The notes below the pieces were generated by a model. That model searched no databases. It saw only the letters and a program-made list of their open reading frames with translations, and was not told the DNA's origin. Both the position numbers and the translations under genes were made by a program. A stretch of DNA of 64,000 nt from Suilimivivens aceti (GTDB lineage: Bacteria > Bacillota > Clostridia > Lachnospirales > Lachnospiraceae): assembly GCF_025567405.1 (NCBI RefSeq), contig NZ_JAOQKJ010000008.1:124001-188000 (forward strand), in the 5' to 3' direction. Below, one piece after another: positions 34,211 through 43,117 of the stretch. Every line of letters begins with the position of its first letter. Position 1 is the first letter of the stretch.

Positions 34211-35053
34211 TCACCCTTTGACACCACCAAGTGCAACACCTGCAATAATATATTTGGATAAAAGCAGATATACAGCAATCAGGGGCAGTACTGTCAGGGA
34301 AAGACCTAAATATACAGAACCATATTCCGTCTTGTAAATATCTCCTCTTAACAGGCTGACCATGATCGGCATAGTATATTTTTTCTGATCCGTCAGAAGA
34401 ACCAACGGTGTAAACAGACTGTTCCAGCTTGATACAAAGGAAAAAATAGCCTGTGTTGCAATTGCCGGTTTCATAATCGGCAGCACAATACGGTTAAAAA
34501 TCATAAATTCCTTTGCACCATCAATACGCGCTGATTGTACAATTTCCATTGACAGTGTCGGCTGCAGATACTGTCTCATGAAAAAGACCATTGTAGGAGA
34601 TGCGATTGCCGGTAATATCAGCATTGACAGATGATTTGTCATTCCAATCTTATATACCATCTGATAAAACCCAATTGTAGTAACCTGTGCCGGTATCATC
34701 ATGACACACATGATAAAGCTGAAAAACGGCTGCCGAAGCTTCCAGTCATAAGCTACCAGTGCATAGGCGGTCAGTGATGAGAAATATACAGCCAGCGCAG
34801 TGGAGCCAATGGAAATAATTAATGAGTTTCTAAATCCCACTGCCGGATTAAAGCTCTTTCCCAAAAGGATTTTCAGATTATTTAGCATATATCCGGAAGG
34901 CAGAAATGAAATCGCATGCTGCTGAATTTCCGTTGTGGATCGTGTTGAATTAATAAACATAACATAAAACGGCATAATACTGATGATCGCCAAAAGAATA
35001 CATACAACATAAATAACAACTTTCAGCTTCCGATTTTCCTTATTTTTCAGCAT
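34211..35053 (-). CDS. Carbohydrate ABC transporter permease (MalG type)
   Basis: 280-residue inner-membrane permease with six predicted transmembrane segments and the cytoplasmic EAA loop (SARIDGAKEFMIFNRIVLPI, 20 residues). It pairs with the MalF-type permease upstream, whose 3' end it overlaps by 14 bases. The start at ATG 35053 gives AAGGGGGT a normal spacing; ATG 35059 is the alternative. It belongs to the CUT1 sugar-importer class, for which a shared MsmX-like ATPase encoded elsewhere is usual. No ATPase gene is present here. Confidence 0.88.
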   Translation of the reverse strand: MLKNKENRKLKVVIYVVCILLAIISIMPFYVMFINSTRSTTEIQQHAISFLPSGYMLNNLKILLGKSFNPAVGFRNSLIISIGSTALAVYFSSLTAYALVAYDWKLRQPFFSFIMCVMMIPAQVTTIGFYQMVYKIGMTNHLSMLILPAIASPTMVFFMRQYLQPTLSMEIVQSARIDGAKEFMIFNRIVLPIMKPAIATQAIFSFVSSWNSLFTPLVLLTDQKKYTMPIMVSLLRGDIYKTEYGSVYLGLSLTVLPLIAVYLLLSKYIIAGVALGGVKG

Positions 35054-36083
35054 CTGCATCCACCCCCTTGCCTGTTCCGGCGTCTGCCTGCGCTTTTTCT
35101 ATCCGGGCCAGTTCTTTTTGTCTACGTTTGAACTTCTTCTCCATCTGCCTGTTCTGTCTGCGCAGCTCTGCCTCCTCCTTATCATCCAGAATCATAAACA
35201 GAATACCGGACAGAATGGCAATGATAACGAGCATGATCATACTTGCCGCTGCTGCCCTGTTATACATATAGCTTCCACTGAATGCCTGATTATAAATAAA
35301 CACATTGGTAGTCAATGTTGCATTATCCGGTCCGCCAAGTAAAAACAGCTTCGGGATATCAAACATATTCAGTCCGCCAATCAAACTTGTAACAAGTGTA
35401 AACAGCAGGATTGTCTTAATATTTGGAAGTGTGACATACAAAAAGGTCTGTGTACGGTTAGCCCCATCCACTTCTGCAGACTCAAAGATTTCAGGACTGA
35501 TACCAAGTACTCCGGAAATCAGGGTAATCATAGTATACCCATACCACATCCATGTCTGGATAAAGATGACAATGCCTCTTGCTACCGTCTTATTAATAAG
35601 CAGATTAACCGGTTTATCAACGATTTTGAGTGACACCAGAATATCATTTACCGGTCCCATCGGATAACCAAATAAGGCATTAAATAAGATTGCAATAGTT
35701 GCTGCTGTAATAATGTTTGGCATGTAAAAAATAACTTTAAAAAATCCCTGGCCAACAATTTTGCTTCGCTTATCTGTAAACCATGCTGTCAGCAAAAGTG
35801 CCAGCAGGATCTGCGGGATAAAGTTTAATACCCACATCACCACGGTATTGGATAATGCCTGCTTAAACGATGGATTTGCCAAAACTGTTTTGAAATTCCG
35901 GAACGGATCATCTTTCAGGAAATGGAAGCTGGTCATACCAAGACCTTTTAAATCCGTAAATCCAATAATAACGGTATATACAATGGGATATAAAGTAAAT
36001 AACAGGAATGCCACAGCAAAAGGGATACTAAAATAATATCCATATCTTGCATAGCTCAGCTTTTTGTTTTTCACTTTTCTCAC
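35040..36083 (-). CDS. Sugar ABC transporter permease (MalF type)
   Basis: 347-residue permease: first transmembrane segment at about residues 15-40, conserved loop ESAEVDGANRTQTFLYVTLP (20 residues), and a lysine/arginine-rich C-terminal tail with an unusual charged extension (residues 305-347). It works with the MalG-type protein downstream. It begins with GTG (36083); a second GTG at 36074 is possible. The gene is separated from the binding protein gene by an intercistronic hairpin that would lower permease expression relative to the binding protein. Confidence 0.88.
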   Translation of the reverse strand: MRKVKNKKLSYARYGYYFSIPFAVAFLLFTLYPIVYTVIIGFTDLKGLGMTSFHFLKDDPFRNFKTVLANPSFKQALSNTVVMWVLNFIPQILLALLLTAWFTDKRSKIVGQGFFKVIFYMPNIITAATIAILFNALFGYPMGPVNDILVSLKIVDKPVNLLINKTVARGIVIFIQTWMWYGYTMITLISGVLGISPEIFESAEVDGANRTQTFLYVTLPNIKTILLFTLVTSLIGGLNMFDIPKLFLLGGPDNATLTTNVFIYNQAFSGSYMYNRAAAASMIMLVIIAILSGILFMILDDKEEAELRRQNRQMEKKFKRRQKELARIEKAQADAGTGKGVDADAEK

Positions 36084-36139
36084 CTTTCCTTCCTGCTCAT
36101 TTTTGTTTTAATGGTATTATTTCTATACTGATATAAGAA

Positions 36140-36173
36140 AAGCAGGGCGAACAGGAAAGTGTCCGCCCTGCTT
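36140..36173 (-). terminator. Intercistronic hairpin between binding protein and permeases
   Basis: Minus strand: AGCAGGGCG-GACA / TGT-TCGCCCTGCT with a short loop and TTTTCTTAT after it. It is probably a leaky terminator or mRNA stabiliser that sets a higher level of the binding protein. Confidence 0.7.
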
Positions 36174-36219
36174 GTTTTTGCTGGTATATGCAGTTTAAAG
36201 AAATTACTGCATTAATTGC

Positions 36220-37647
36220 TTACTCAACAATTACATCCAGGTTATCAGCTACCTGCTGTTTGAAGTCAGCAATTGCCTGATCACGTGATTTCTCACCTGC
36301 TGTATACTGACGAACCTGGTCTCTCCAGTATGTGTTAATTGTTTCATCATACTGTGTCAGGTTTGTTCCTTTTGCATATGCATTTGCAGGAACAAATGCA
36401 TCAAACATATTCTGTCCACCCAGGAAATCCAGTTCACCATTTGATTTGGACATTACTACACCGGATGCTACAGAGTCTTTTGTGCCGCCTTCTCCGTTCA
36501 GTGTACCATTAGCCCATTTATACTGAAGACTATCTTCAGATGTGTCCAGTGTGATCCATTTGATGATCTCACCTACCGCATCAGCTTTTTCTGTATTCTT
36601 ATTAGCAAGTATCCAGGTACCACCCCAGAAGAAACCAATCGGAGGTGTGCAGACAGCCCAGTCACCATATGTACCTTCACCAACTTTTTCTCCGCCACAG
36701 TTGGGTGCTAATGTATAATTGATCAGCCATGCCGGTCCGAAGAAGCCAAAGATAGGCTGTTCGCCTTCTCCCTTCATATCAGCAAACCATGCATCCTGCC
36801 AGTCCTGTGTATCGTTGTGGTAGCCATTATCTTTTAATTCCTTGGAAAGATCCAGGAACTCTTCTCTCTTAGGATCAATATTTAATTTGCCGTCTACAAT
36901 CCATCCCTGATCTGAACTGTTTTCCACTGCATGCCAGATATCTCCATCACCGGATACAATACCATACCCCTTAGCTTTCAGTTCTGCGGCTGCATCAAAG
37001 AATTTGTCCCATCCAGGACCAACCTTATCCTGGATAACAGCCGGATCATCCGTTCCCCATACATCCTTTGCGATAGAACGGCGGTAAATAAATGCACCAC
37101 CTGTTGCCTGATATCCCAGACCAACAACCTTTCCATCAGGGTTTGTTCCGATGTCTACTGTGTACTGTGCAATATCTGCATCCTTAATGGCCTGATCCAC
37201 ATCAATGCCAAGATCTTCATAAGGAGCTGCATACTGTGCTGCATCACCCTGTGTATATTTTAATACGAATGCAGCTTCTGCACAGTAAATATCCGGAGCA
37301 TCAGAGCCACCTGATGCAAGTGCCTGGTCAAGTGCTGGCTGATATGCACCATCTGTAGTAGCAATAATTGTTGTATTGATTTCATAGCCAAAATCCGGAT
37401 GTGCTTCTATATACTTTTCAATCATGCCGGGAACCTCATCTGTAAATGCCCATACATTGATCACTTTATCCGCATCCGCATCACTCTTTTTTCCGGTGTC
37501 TTCTGCAGCTGCTGTGGCAGTGCTGTCGGATGAAGCACTATCGGTAGAATCTGCAGAACCAGTAGAAGCGTTAGATCCACAGCCAACCAAAAGACTTGAG
37601 ATCATACAAGCACATAAAATACTAGCAATTAACTTTTTCATGTTCAT
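36220..37647 (-). CDS. Extracellular sugar-binding lipoprotein of an ABC importer
   Basis: 475-residue family 1 solute-binding protein. The signal peptide ends in the lipobox LLVGC (Cys about residue 23), followed by a Ser/Thr/Asp-rich linker to about residue 60. The ligand is not determinable. Its neighbours (GH3 beta-glycosidase, AraC regulator, DUF624) point to an oligosaccharide with beta-linked xylose or glucose. The start at 37647 has AAGGAG four bases away; Met3 is also possible. It is the first gene of the importer operon. Confidence 0.88.
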   Translation of the reverse strand: MNMKKLIASILCACMISSLLVGCGSNASTGSADSTDSASSDSTATAAAEDTGKKSDADADKVINVWAFTDEVPGMIEKYIEAHPDFGYEINTTIIATTDGAYQPALDQALASGGSDAPDIYCAEAAFVLKYTQGDAAQYAAPYEDLGIDVDQAIKDADIAQYTVDIGTNPDGKVVGLGYQATGGAFIYRRSIAKDVWGTDDPAVIQDKVGPGWDKFFDAAAELKAKGYGIVSGDGDIWHAVENSSDQGWIVDGKLNIDPKREEFLDLSKELKDNGYHNDTQDWQDAWFADMKGEGEQPIFGFFGPAWLINYTLAPNCGGEKVGEGTYGDWAVCTPPIGFFWGGTWILANKNTEKADAVGEIIKWITLDTSEDSLQYKWANGTLNGEGGTKDSVASGVVMSKSNGELDFLGGQNMFDAFVPANAYAKGTNLTQYDETINTYWRDQVRQYTAGEKSRDQAIADFKQQVADNLDVIVE

Positions 37648-37969
37648 ACCTCTCCTTCTCTTTTACATAATTGATTTGTAACTATCTGTTCTTCCAAACT
37701 TCGGCCTCGTTGAAGATTAACATAATTTCATTATACAATTTCACTCTGCATATACTTTTCATTTTTTGCTTTTCATTTGTCAATTATTGCTAATATTCCA
37801 TTTTTTTATTTTGTTCTTTTGTTAATCATGTATAATGACAATAACTTGTTATTGCCACATTTACCATATGCAGATCCGGCCTGCGCCTTTTTATATCAGC
37901 TTAATGTGCCCGCACGCCACATCCTGCATTTATCATGATTCATTTAGATGAAAGAAAGGACACGCTGTC
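37648..37969. other. Divergent intergenic region, no gene seen
   Basis: 322 AT-rich bases between the binding protein gene and the DUF624 gene. On the minus strand a TATAAT (37730-37735) lies at a plausible distance from the binding protein gene but has no good -35, as in activator-dependent promoters. On the plus strand a TATAAT at about 37830 precedes the DUF624 gene. I see no coding sequence or clear operator. Confidence 0.5.
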
Positions 37970-38611
37970 ATGAATAAATTTTTCTGCCCTGAAAATCCGG
38001 TAATACGCTTTTTATCCTGTTTTTGTGATCTGATGTTTACCAATGCCCTGTTTATTATCAGCAGTATTCCGATTGTGACCATCGGTGCCTCCATCACGGC
38101 AATGTACCATGTGATGTTTCAATTGCAGGATGGAACCGAATCCTACATATACAAAATGTTTTTTAAATCCTTTAAACGCAATTTCAGACAGTCTACCTGT
38201 ATCTGGATTCCCTTTCTTCTGCTCACGGCTTTTTTTACCGGTGATCTTTACATAATATATCATGTAATTGATCCATCCTATTCCTGGATACAGTTTCCAG
38301 TCTGGTTTCTGCTGATCATGGTATTCTGCATCCAGGTATATGCATTCCCTCAAATTGCCAGATTTGATACCGGATTGCACCGTCTGCTCTGCAATTCTGC
38401 ACTGTTAGCAGTAGGTAATTTCCCGACCACGGTTTTCTTTATCGTTGTTCCAATTGGCATCCTGCATTTTTCAGCCCAAAGCGGTAAACGGCTTGTAGTA
38501 ACCGGCAGTCTTCTTTTATTTTTTGGTTTTGCAGCATTTGCCTATATTTATACCTTGTTTTTTAACCGTATTTTTGACCGTTGCATAACAAAAGGTGCAG
38601 ACAATACCTAG
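37970..38611 (+). CDS. DUF624 (YesL-family) membrane protein
   Basis: 213-residue integral membrane protein with five to six hydrophobic segments and the YesL signature (RFLSCFCDLMFTNALFIISS, 20 residues; IPIVTIGASITAMYHVM). Members accompany CUT1 sugar importers and AraC or YesMN regulators in Firmicutes; the molecular role is unknown. It is divergent from the importer operon. AAAGGA lies about ten bases before the start, and the gene ends inside its own terminator. Confidence 0.85.
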   Translation: MNKFFCPENPVIRFLSCFCDLMFTNALFIISSIPIVTIGASITAMYHVMFQLQDGTESYIYKMFFKSFKRNFRQSTCIWIPFLLLTAFFTGDLYIIYHVIDPSYSWIQFPVWFLLIMVFCIQVYAFPQIARFDTGLHRLLCNSALLAVGNFPTTVFFIVVPIGILHFSAQSGKRLVVTGSLLLFFGFAAFAYIYTLFFNRIFDRCITKGADNT

Positions 38612-38624
38612 TCTGCACCTTTTG
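38590..38624 (+). terminator. Terminator of the DUF624 gene
   Basis: AAAAGGTGCAGAC / GTCTGCACCTTTT, perfect 13-bp arms with an eight-base loop; the stop codon is in the loop-arm junction. Confidence 0.9.
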
Positions 38625-38658
38625 GTGTATATGTTTCATAGAAATCCCTTATAAATCA

Positions 38659-38740
38659 TGCGGAATATGGGACTTGAACCCATACGCCTCTCGGCACAAG
38701 AACCTAAATCTTGCATGTCTGCCAATTCCATCAATTCCGC
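38659..38740 (-). tRNA. tRNA-Leu (anticodon UAG)
   Basis: Acceptor stem GCGGAAT/ATTCCGC with discriminator A, D-arm TTGGCAGAC, anticodon stem CAAGA/TCTTG with loop TTTAGGT, long variable arm typical of leucine (GTGCCGAGAGGC region), and T-arm TGGGTTCAAGTCCCA. No CCA is encoded. Confidence 0.95.
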
Positions 38741-38839
38741 CTAGAAATGCCTATTCAGTATACCATATCCAGGCATCTCTGTTCAATCCTTTTTTTCATA
38801 AGCTTATGATCTGAAAAGCACCTGCCGCCTTTTCCTGCG

Positions 38840-39781
38840 TTATCCTGCAAAAGACACAGCACAGTATGCCACATAAATGGCAAGCAGCAGGATGCCCTGG
38901 ATCCTGGAGGATTTCTTCCTGATCAGGATCGGTATAAGGAGCACTGCCATGACGCAAAAGGCAAGCGGCATGTCTACCCGGATCGTGGACTGCTCTACGG
39001 GGATCCCCGCAATTGCTGCAGGAATTCCGATCACAAGAAGCATGTTCAGGATATTGGCTCCAATGATATTGCCAAGTCCCACATTTCCATATCCCTTTAT
39101 GATAGAAACCACAGAAGTTACAAACTCCGGCAGGGATGTTCCAAGTGCGATGAAGGTAACAGCTATCACTCTCTCAGGAACACCAAGTGCCTCTGCGATC
39201 AGAATTCCATTGTCAACAAGAAGATTGGCTCCCACATACAGAAGCCCGGCACATACTACCAGGATCAGAAGCTGCTTCCAGACAACAACATTTTCTTCTG
39301 CTGCTCCTTCTTCTGCCCCCTCCCCTTCTGCTCCGGCTCTTCTGATATTCAGGTAAGCATATACTGCAAACAAAAGCAGCAGTACGATTCCGGCCGGTCT
39401 GTTGAACTGCTCTGTCAGATATGCGTAAATATTCATCGCAAGCAGCACGGCAAAGAAAAAGATACTCCGCCATCTGATCGAGGCTGCCCCGATCTTCTTT
39501 GATGGACGGATCGTCTGGGTAAGTCCTGCGATCAGTGATGTATTACAGATAATGGATCCAAAAGCATTTCCTGTTGCAATTGCTGCGGAGCCATCAAAGG
39601 CCGCTGTTGTAGACACCAGCACCTCCGGCAGCGTTGTTCCGATGCTCACGATGGTTGCCCCGACTACGATCTGAGGGATCCCCATCTTCTTTGCAATGGC
39701 AACTGCCGCATCCACCAGTCTGTCTCCGCCAAGGCAGATCAGTATAAGTCCTACAATAAATAAAATGATAGTCTTAATCAT
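38840..39781 (-). CDS. Calcium/sodium antiporter (CaCA family, YrbG-like)
   Basis: 313-residue membrane exchanger with two inverted repeats, each with the alpha-repeat motif: VGATIVSIGTTLPEVLVSTT (20 residues) with GNAFGSI, and AVTFIALGTSLPEFVTSVVS (20 residues) with GNIIGANILN. These supply the ion-coordinating acidic residues. The start is ATG 39781; it overlaps the end of the MATE gene by eight bases, so the two are translationally coupled. The frame stays open upstream but there it is the MATE gene in another frame. Confidence 0.88.
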   Translation of the reverse strand: MIKTIILFIVGLILICLGGDRLVDAAVAIAKKMGIPQIVVGATIVSIGTTLPEVLVSTTAAFDGSAAIATGNAFGSIICNTSLIAGLTQTIRPSKKIGAASIRWRSIFFFAVLLAMNIYAYLTEQFNRPAGIVLLLLFAVYAYLNIRRAGAEGEGAEEGAAEENVVVWKQLLILVVCAGLLYVGANLLVDNGILIAEALGVPERVIAVTFIALGTSLPEFVTSVVSIIKGYGNVGLGNIIGANILNMLLVIGIPAAIAGIPVEQSTIRVDMPLAFCVMAVLLIPILIRKKSSRIQGILLLAIYVAYCAVSFAG

Positions 39782-41174
39782 CTTCTTTTCCTTCCTTTGT
39801 AATATGTTCATCTCCAATATGATCGATAATATTCCTGTTGATCCTGAGCAGGAAGAATATGGTAAGCAGAAGTGATACCACCTCTGCGATGGGGAATGCC
39901 CACCATACAGCATTAATATTCCCTGTCCTCGACAGAAGATACGCTACCGGCAGCAGCACGATCAGCTGTCTTGCAATAGAAACGATCATGCTGTATACAC
40001 CATTTCCAAGTGCCTGGAATACTGATCCAGTAACAATACAGAATCCTGCGAAAGCAAAGCTTAAGCTGATTGTACGAAGTGCTGGTACCCCAATAGCAAG
40101 CATAGTCTCTGAAGCATCAAACATCATAAAAAGCTGGCTTGGGAAAATCTGGAATACCACAATTCCCACGGCCATGATCGCTACGGCATACATAATACTG
40201 AGCTTCATGGTCTTTGTCAGCCTGTCCTTCTTACCGGCACCATAATTATAGGCTATGATCGGTACCATGCCATTGTTAAGTCCGAACACCGGCATGAAAA
40301 TAAAGCTCTGTAGTTTAAAGTATACCCCAAATACCGCAGCAGCAGTAGAGGAAAATACCATCAGGATCCGATTCATTCCATAAGTCATGACCGATCCGAT
40401 CGCCTGCATGATAATAGAAGGAATTCCTACCGCATAAATCGTTCCGATAATTTTGACATCGGGTTTAAATGCACGGAAATCCAGATGGATCTCCTTATTC
40501 TTCTTCTGATTAATGATAAAAGCCAGAACTGCAGCCACGATCTGTCCAATTACCGTAGCTACAGCTGCACCGGTTACGCCCATTGCAGGCAGTCCGAAAT
40601 ACCCGAAAATCAGGATCGGATCCAGAATGATATTAATGATCGCACCGGTTCCCTGGGTGAACATGGTAAATATTGTTTTCCCCGTTGACTGCAGCAGTCT
40701 TTCAAAAATAAACTGTGCATACATACCCAAAGAAAAGCAGCATACCACTGTCAGATATTCATATCCATAAGCAAAGATCTCCTGATCTGTCGTCTGTCCC
40801 GCATAAAAGGGTTTCACCACTGTCAGTCCTACAATAAGAAAAAGCAGATAGCTGAGTGCTGCAAGAAATACCCCATTCTCCGCTACCTTATTTGCTCTCT
40901 CTGTATTCTTCTCTCCAAGAGACTTGGAAAGAAGCGCATTAACACCAACACCGGTTCCTGTTCCTACTGCGATCATCAGCGACTGGATCGGGAATGCCAG
41001 TGACACTGCTGTCAGCGCGTTTTCATTGATCCTTGATACAAAAATACTGTCTACTACATTATAAAGAGCCTGTACCAGCATAGATATCATCATCGGCAGG
41101 GACATCTCGATCAGCAGCCTGTTGACCGGCATGACACCCATTTTATTTTCTTCTGATTTCAAATTTTCTTCCAT
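39774..41174 (-). CDS. MATE-family multidrug/toxin efflux transporter
   Basis: 466-residue transporter with twelve predicted transmembrane helices in two halves. The N-terminal half carries MSLPMMISMLVQALYNVVDS (20 residues) and the second half VGIPSIIMQAIGSVMTYGMN (20 residues). It is of the NorM/DinF-like type, expected to export organic cations with Na+ or H+. Start ATG 41174 has AAAGGA and GAGG upstream; a TTG 21 bases earlier is less likely. Transcribed with the CaCA antiporter. Confidence 0.88.
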   Translation of the reverse strand: MEENLKSEENKMGVMPVNRLLIEMSLPMMISMLVQALYNVVDSIFVSRINENALTAVSLAFPIQSLMIAVGTGTGVGVNALLSKSLGEKNTERANKVAENGVFLAALSYLLFLIVGLTVVKPFYAGQTTDQEIFAYGYEYLTVVCCFSLGMYAQFIFERLLQSTGKTIFTMFTQGTGAIINIILDPILIFGYFGLPAMGVTGAAVATVIGQIVAAVLAFIINQKKNKEIHLDFRAFKPDVKIIGTIYAVGIPSIIMQAIGSVMTYGMNRILMVFSSTAAAVFGVYFKLQSFIFMPVFGLNNGMVPIIAYNYGAGKKDRLTKTMKLSIMYAVAIMAVGIVVFQIFPSQLFMMFDASETMLAIGVPALRTISLSFAFAGFCIVTGSVFQALGNGVYSMIVSIARQLIVLLPVAYLLSRTGNINAVWWAFPIAEVVSLLLTIFFLLRINRNIIDHIGDEHITKEGKEDD

Positions 41175-41275
41175 AACCTCGTTCCTTTCTGTCAATGTAT
41201 ACTATTATATATAGTGATCCTCCGATTTCGCAATACCTCTCTCCAAAATTTCTGCAAAAAAATGAAAGAAATTTG

Positions 41276-41304
41276 TTGACAGACCTTTATCTATCGAATA
41301 TAAT
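41276..41304 (+). promoter_or_regulatory. Consensus promoter of the tRNA operon
   Basis: -35 TTGACA at 41276-41281, 17-bp spacer, -10 TATAAT at 41299-41304: a full match to the sigma-A consensus at ideal spacing, as expected for stable RNA genes. The first tRNA starts 37 bases after the -10. Confidence 0.9.
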
Positions 41305-41341
41305 ATATCTTGCGTTGTGTGAGGCGCAAGGGTAAGACCAG

Positions 41342-41416
41342 CGGGGTGTGGCTCAGCTTGGCTAGAGCACCTGGTTTGGGACCAGGGGGTCGCAGGTTCG
41401 AATCCTGTCACCCCGA
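41342..41416 (+). tRNA. tRNA-Pro (anticodon UGG)
   Basis: Acceptor CGGGGTG/CACCCCG, discriminator A, anticodon loop TTTGGGA between CCTGG and CCAGG, T-arm CAGGTTCGAATCCTG. First of six tRNAs in one operon; no encoded CCA. Confidence 0.95.
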
Positions 41417-41438
41417 TTTCACAACGTAACTCTGTTCT

Positions 41439-41509
41439 GCGGGTGTAGTTCAATGGTAGAACACCAGCCTTCCAAGCTGGATACGTGGGTTCGATTCCCA
41501 TCACCCGCT
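41439..41509 (+). tRNA. tRNA-Gly (anticodon UCC)
   Basis: Acceptor GCGGGTG/CACCCGC, discriminator T, anticodon loop CTTCCAA between CCAGC and GCTGG, T-arm TGGGTTCGATTCCCA. Second in the operon. Confidence 0.95.
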
Positions 41510-41532
41510 TATGTGTTGATTTTCACACATAT

Positions 41533-41606
<74 letters not shown>

Positions 41607-41633
41607 TTTGAGATTTTATCTCAGTGATTTTAT

Positions 41634-41708
41634 GGTGGGTATGGCGCAGTTGGCTAGCGCGCCAGATTGTGGCTCTGGAGGCCGAGGGTTCGAGTCCCTC
41701 TATCCACC
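41634..41708 (+). tRNA. tRNA-His (anticodon GUG)
   Basis: Acceptor GTGGGTA/TATCCAC with the extra G(-1) facing C73 that marks histidine tRNAs; anticodon loop TTGTGGC, T-arm GAGGGTTCGAGTCCCTC. Fourth in the operon. Confidence 0.95.
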
Positions 41709-41748
41709 CTATCCCGGGGTTGTCCCAGGGGACAAGCTTGGTGGACAT

Positions 41749-41820
41749 TGGGCTATCGCCAAGCGGTAAGGCACAGGACTTTGACTCCTGCATTCGCTGG
41801 TTCGAATCCAGCTAGCCCAG
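41749..41820 (+). tRNA. tRNA-Gln (anticodon UUG)
   Basis: Acceptor TGGGCTA/TAGCCCA, discriminator G, anticodon loop CTTTGAC between CAGGA and TCCTG, T-arm CTGGTTCGAATCCAG. Fifth in the operon. A GTCCC/GGGAC hairpin lies in the spacer before it. Confidence 0.95.
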
Positions 41821-41836
41821 CTTTTATTTTATATAT

Positions 41837-41909
41837 GGGCTACTAGCTCAGGTGGTAGAGCACTTGACTTTTAATCAAGTTGTCCCGGGTTCGAGTCCCG
41901 GGTGGCTCA
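41837..41909 (+). tRNA. tRNA-Lys (anticodon UUU)
   Basis: Acceptor GGGCTAC/GTGGCTC with wobble pairs, discriminator A, anticodon loop CTTTTAA between CTTGA and TCAAG, T-arm CCGGGTTCGAGTCCCGG. Last in the operon. Confidence 0.95.
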
Positions 41910-41910
41910 T

Positions 41911-41940
41911 TAAAAAGGATCCAATGGATCCTTTTTATTT
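41911..41940 (+). terminator. Terminator of the tRNA operon
   Basis: AAAAAGGATCC / GGATCCTTTTT with a three-base loop and further Ts, directly after tRNA-Lys. Confidence 0.95.
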
Positions 41941-42003
41941 TTATTCTCTTCTCAGCTCTGCTTCTTTGTCTCCCTTGGCTTCCTGATCCGTGTCCGTCAC
42001 CTA

Positions 42004-42489
42004 TCATTCATCCAGATAACAGATCGTAAAATGTGCCTCTCCTTTATGGTCAAGTTCCATAATAATATAAGAAGGTTTTTTGCCCTCCTGTCTTGGATAA
42101 GTAAGACTTCCCGGATTAACCGCTATAATATCTTTATCAATGTCCACAATGGGTCTGTGAGAATGTCCGAACATGACGATATCCACGCCCCGTTCTCTCG
42201 CTTCCCTCTTGATATTCTCATCTCCCATAGACACATAGTAGGTATGTCCGTGGGTCAGCCATATCTTGTATTTCCCGATCTGGAATTCCTTTTCCCGTGG
42301 AAGATCAGAAAAGAAGTCATTGTTTCCCATGACCATCTGCACAGGACATCCTGCACTGCTGGCGATCAGATATTCACTGCCCTCCACGTCCCCACAGTGG
42401 ATCAGCATATCGATCGGGCCTGTTTTTTCCAGTACTTTCAAAAAATTTTCATTGTGGCGGTGAGTATCACTAACGATCAGTATCTTCAT
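42004..42489 (-). CDS. YfcE/MJ0936-family metallophosphodiesterase
   Basis: 161-residue calcineurin-like phosphoesterase with the metal-binding blocks SDTHRH, HCGDVEG, GNNDFF, THGH and FGHSHRP, all intact. YfcE-type enzymes cleave phosphodiesters in vitro; the physiological substrate is unknown. The start ATG overlaps the rdgB stop as ATGA. It is the last gene of the methyltransferase-amidase-rdgB operon, a common pairing of rdgB with yfcE in Firmicutes. Confidence 0.9.
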   Translation of the reverse strand: MKILIVSDTHRHNENFLKVLEKTGPIDMLIHCGDVEGSEYLIASSAGCPVQMVMGNNDFFSDLPREKEFQIGKYKIWLTHGHTYYVSMGDENIKREARERGVDIVMFGHSHRPIVDIDKDIIAVNPGSLTYPRQEGKKPSYIIMELDHKGEAHFTICYLDE

Positions 42490-43112
42490 CCCAGTTTCTT
42501 CTCCAGTTCCTTTTCCAGTTCTTCTCTCATTGCCCTGAGTGCTTTTCCTCTGTGGCTGATCCTGTTCTTATCTTCATCCGACAGCTCTGCCGTATATTTT
42601 CCGATCTCCGGCACATAAAAGATAGGATCAAATCCAAATCCATTCAATCCCTTTTCCTCATAGCCGATCCTTCCCTCAATCGTTCCTCTTGTTGACAGTT
42701 CCCTGCCATCTGGCAGCACTGCCGCTATGGCACATACGAATCTTGCAGATCTCTTTTCATCCGGAACGCCCTCAAGCCTCTGTACCAGGTTGGCATTCTT
42801 AACCCGGTAGGAAGTGTCCTTGCCAAGATATCTGGCTGAATAAATGCCTGGCTCCCCATTCAGATAATCGATCACAAGCCCGGAATCATCTGCAAGCACG
42901 ATTGCTTCTTTCGCAGCCCCTGCCACAGCCCTTGCCTTGATCATGGCATTTTCTTCAAAGGTTGTCCCATCCTCTATAATATCTATATCGATCCCTGCCT
43001 CTTTCATGGACAAAATCTGTACCTTTTCTCCCAAAAAGGTAAGTCCATCCAGAATCTCGCGGATCTCCTTCATCTTTCCTTCATTCCCTGTTGCAAAAAT
43101 AATCTTGTACAT
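42486..43112 (-). CDS. rdgB: XTP/dITP diphosphatase (non-canonical purine NTP pyrophosphatase)
   Basis: 208-residue HAM1/RdgB protein: FATGNEGKMKEI at the N-terminus, VLADDSGLVIDYLNGEPGIY (20 residues) and GYEEKGLNGFGFDPIFYVPE (20 residues). It hydrolyses dITP, XTP and ITP to monophosphates and so keeps deaminated purines out of nucleic acids. The likely start is ATG 43112 with AGGTG upstream; a GTG nine bases earlier overlaps the amidase stop. It sits between the amidase-like gene and the phosphodiesterase, with overlaps on both sides. Confidence 0.93.
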   Translation of the reverse strand: MYKIIFATGNEGKMKEIREILDGLTFLGEKVQILSMKEAGIDIDIIEDGTTFEENAMIKARAVAGAAKEAIVLADDSGLVIDYLNGEPGIYSARYLGKDTSYRVKNANLVQRLEGVPDEKRSARFVCAIAAVLPDGRELSTRGTIEGRIGYEEKGLNGFGFDPIFYVPEIGKYTAELSDEDKNRISHRGKALRAMREELEKELEKKLG

Positions 43113-43117
43113 AGCTG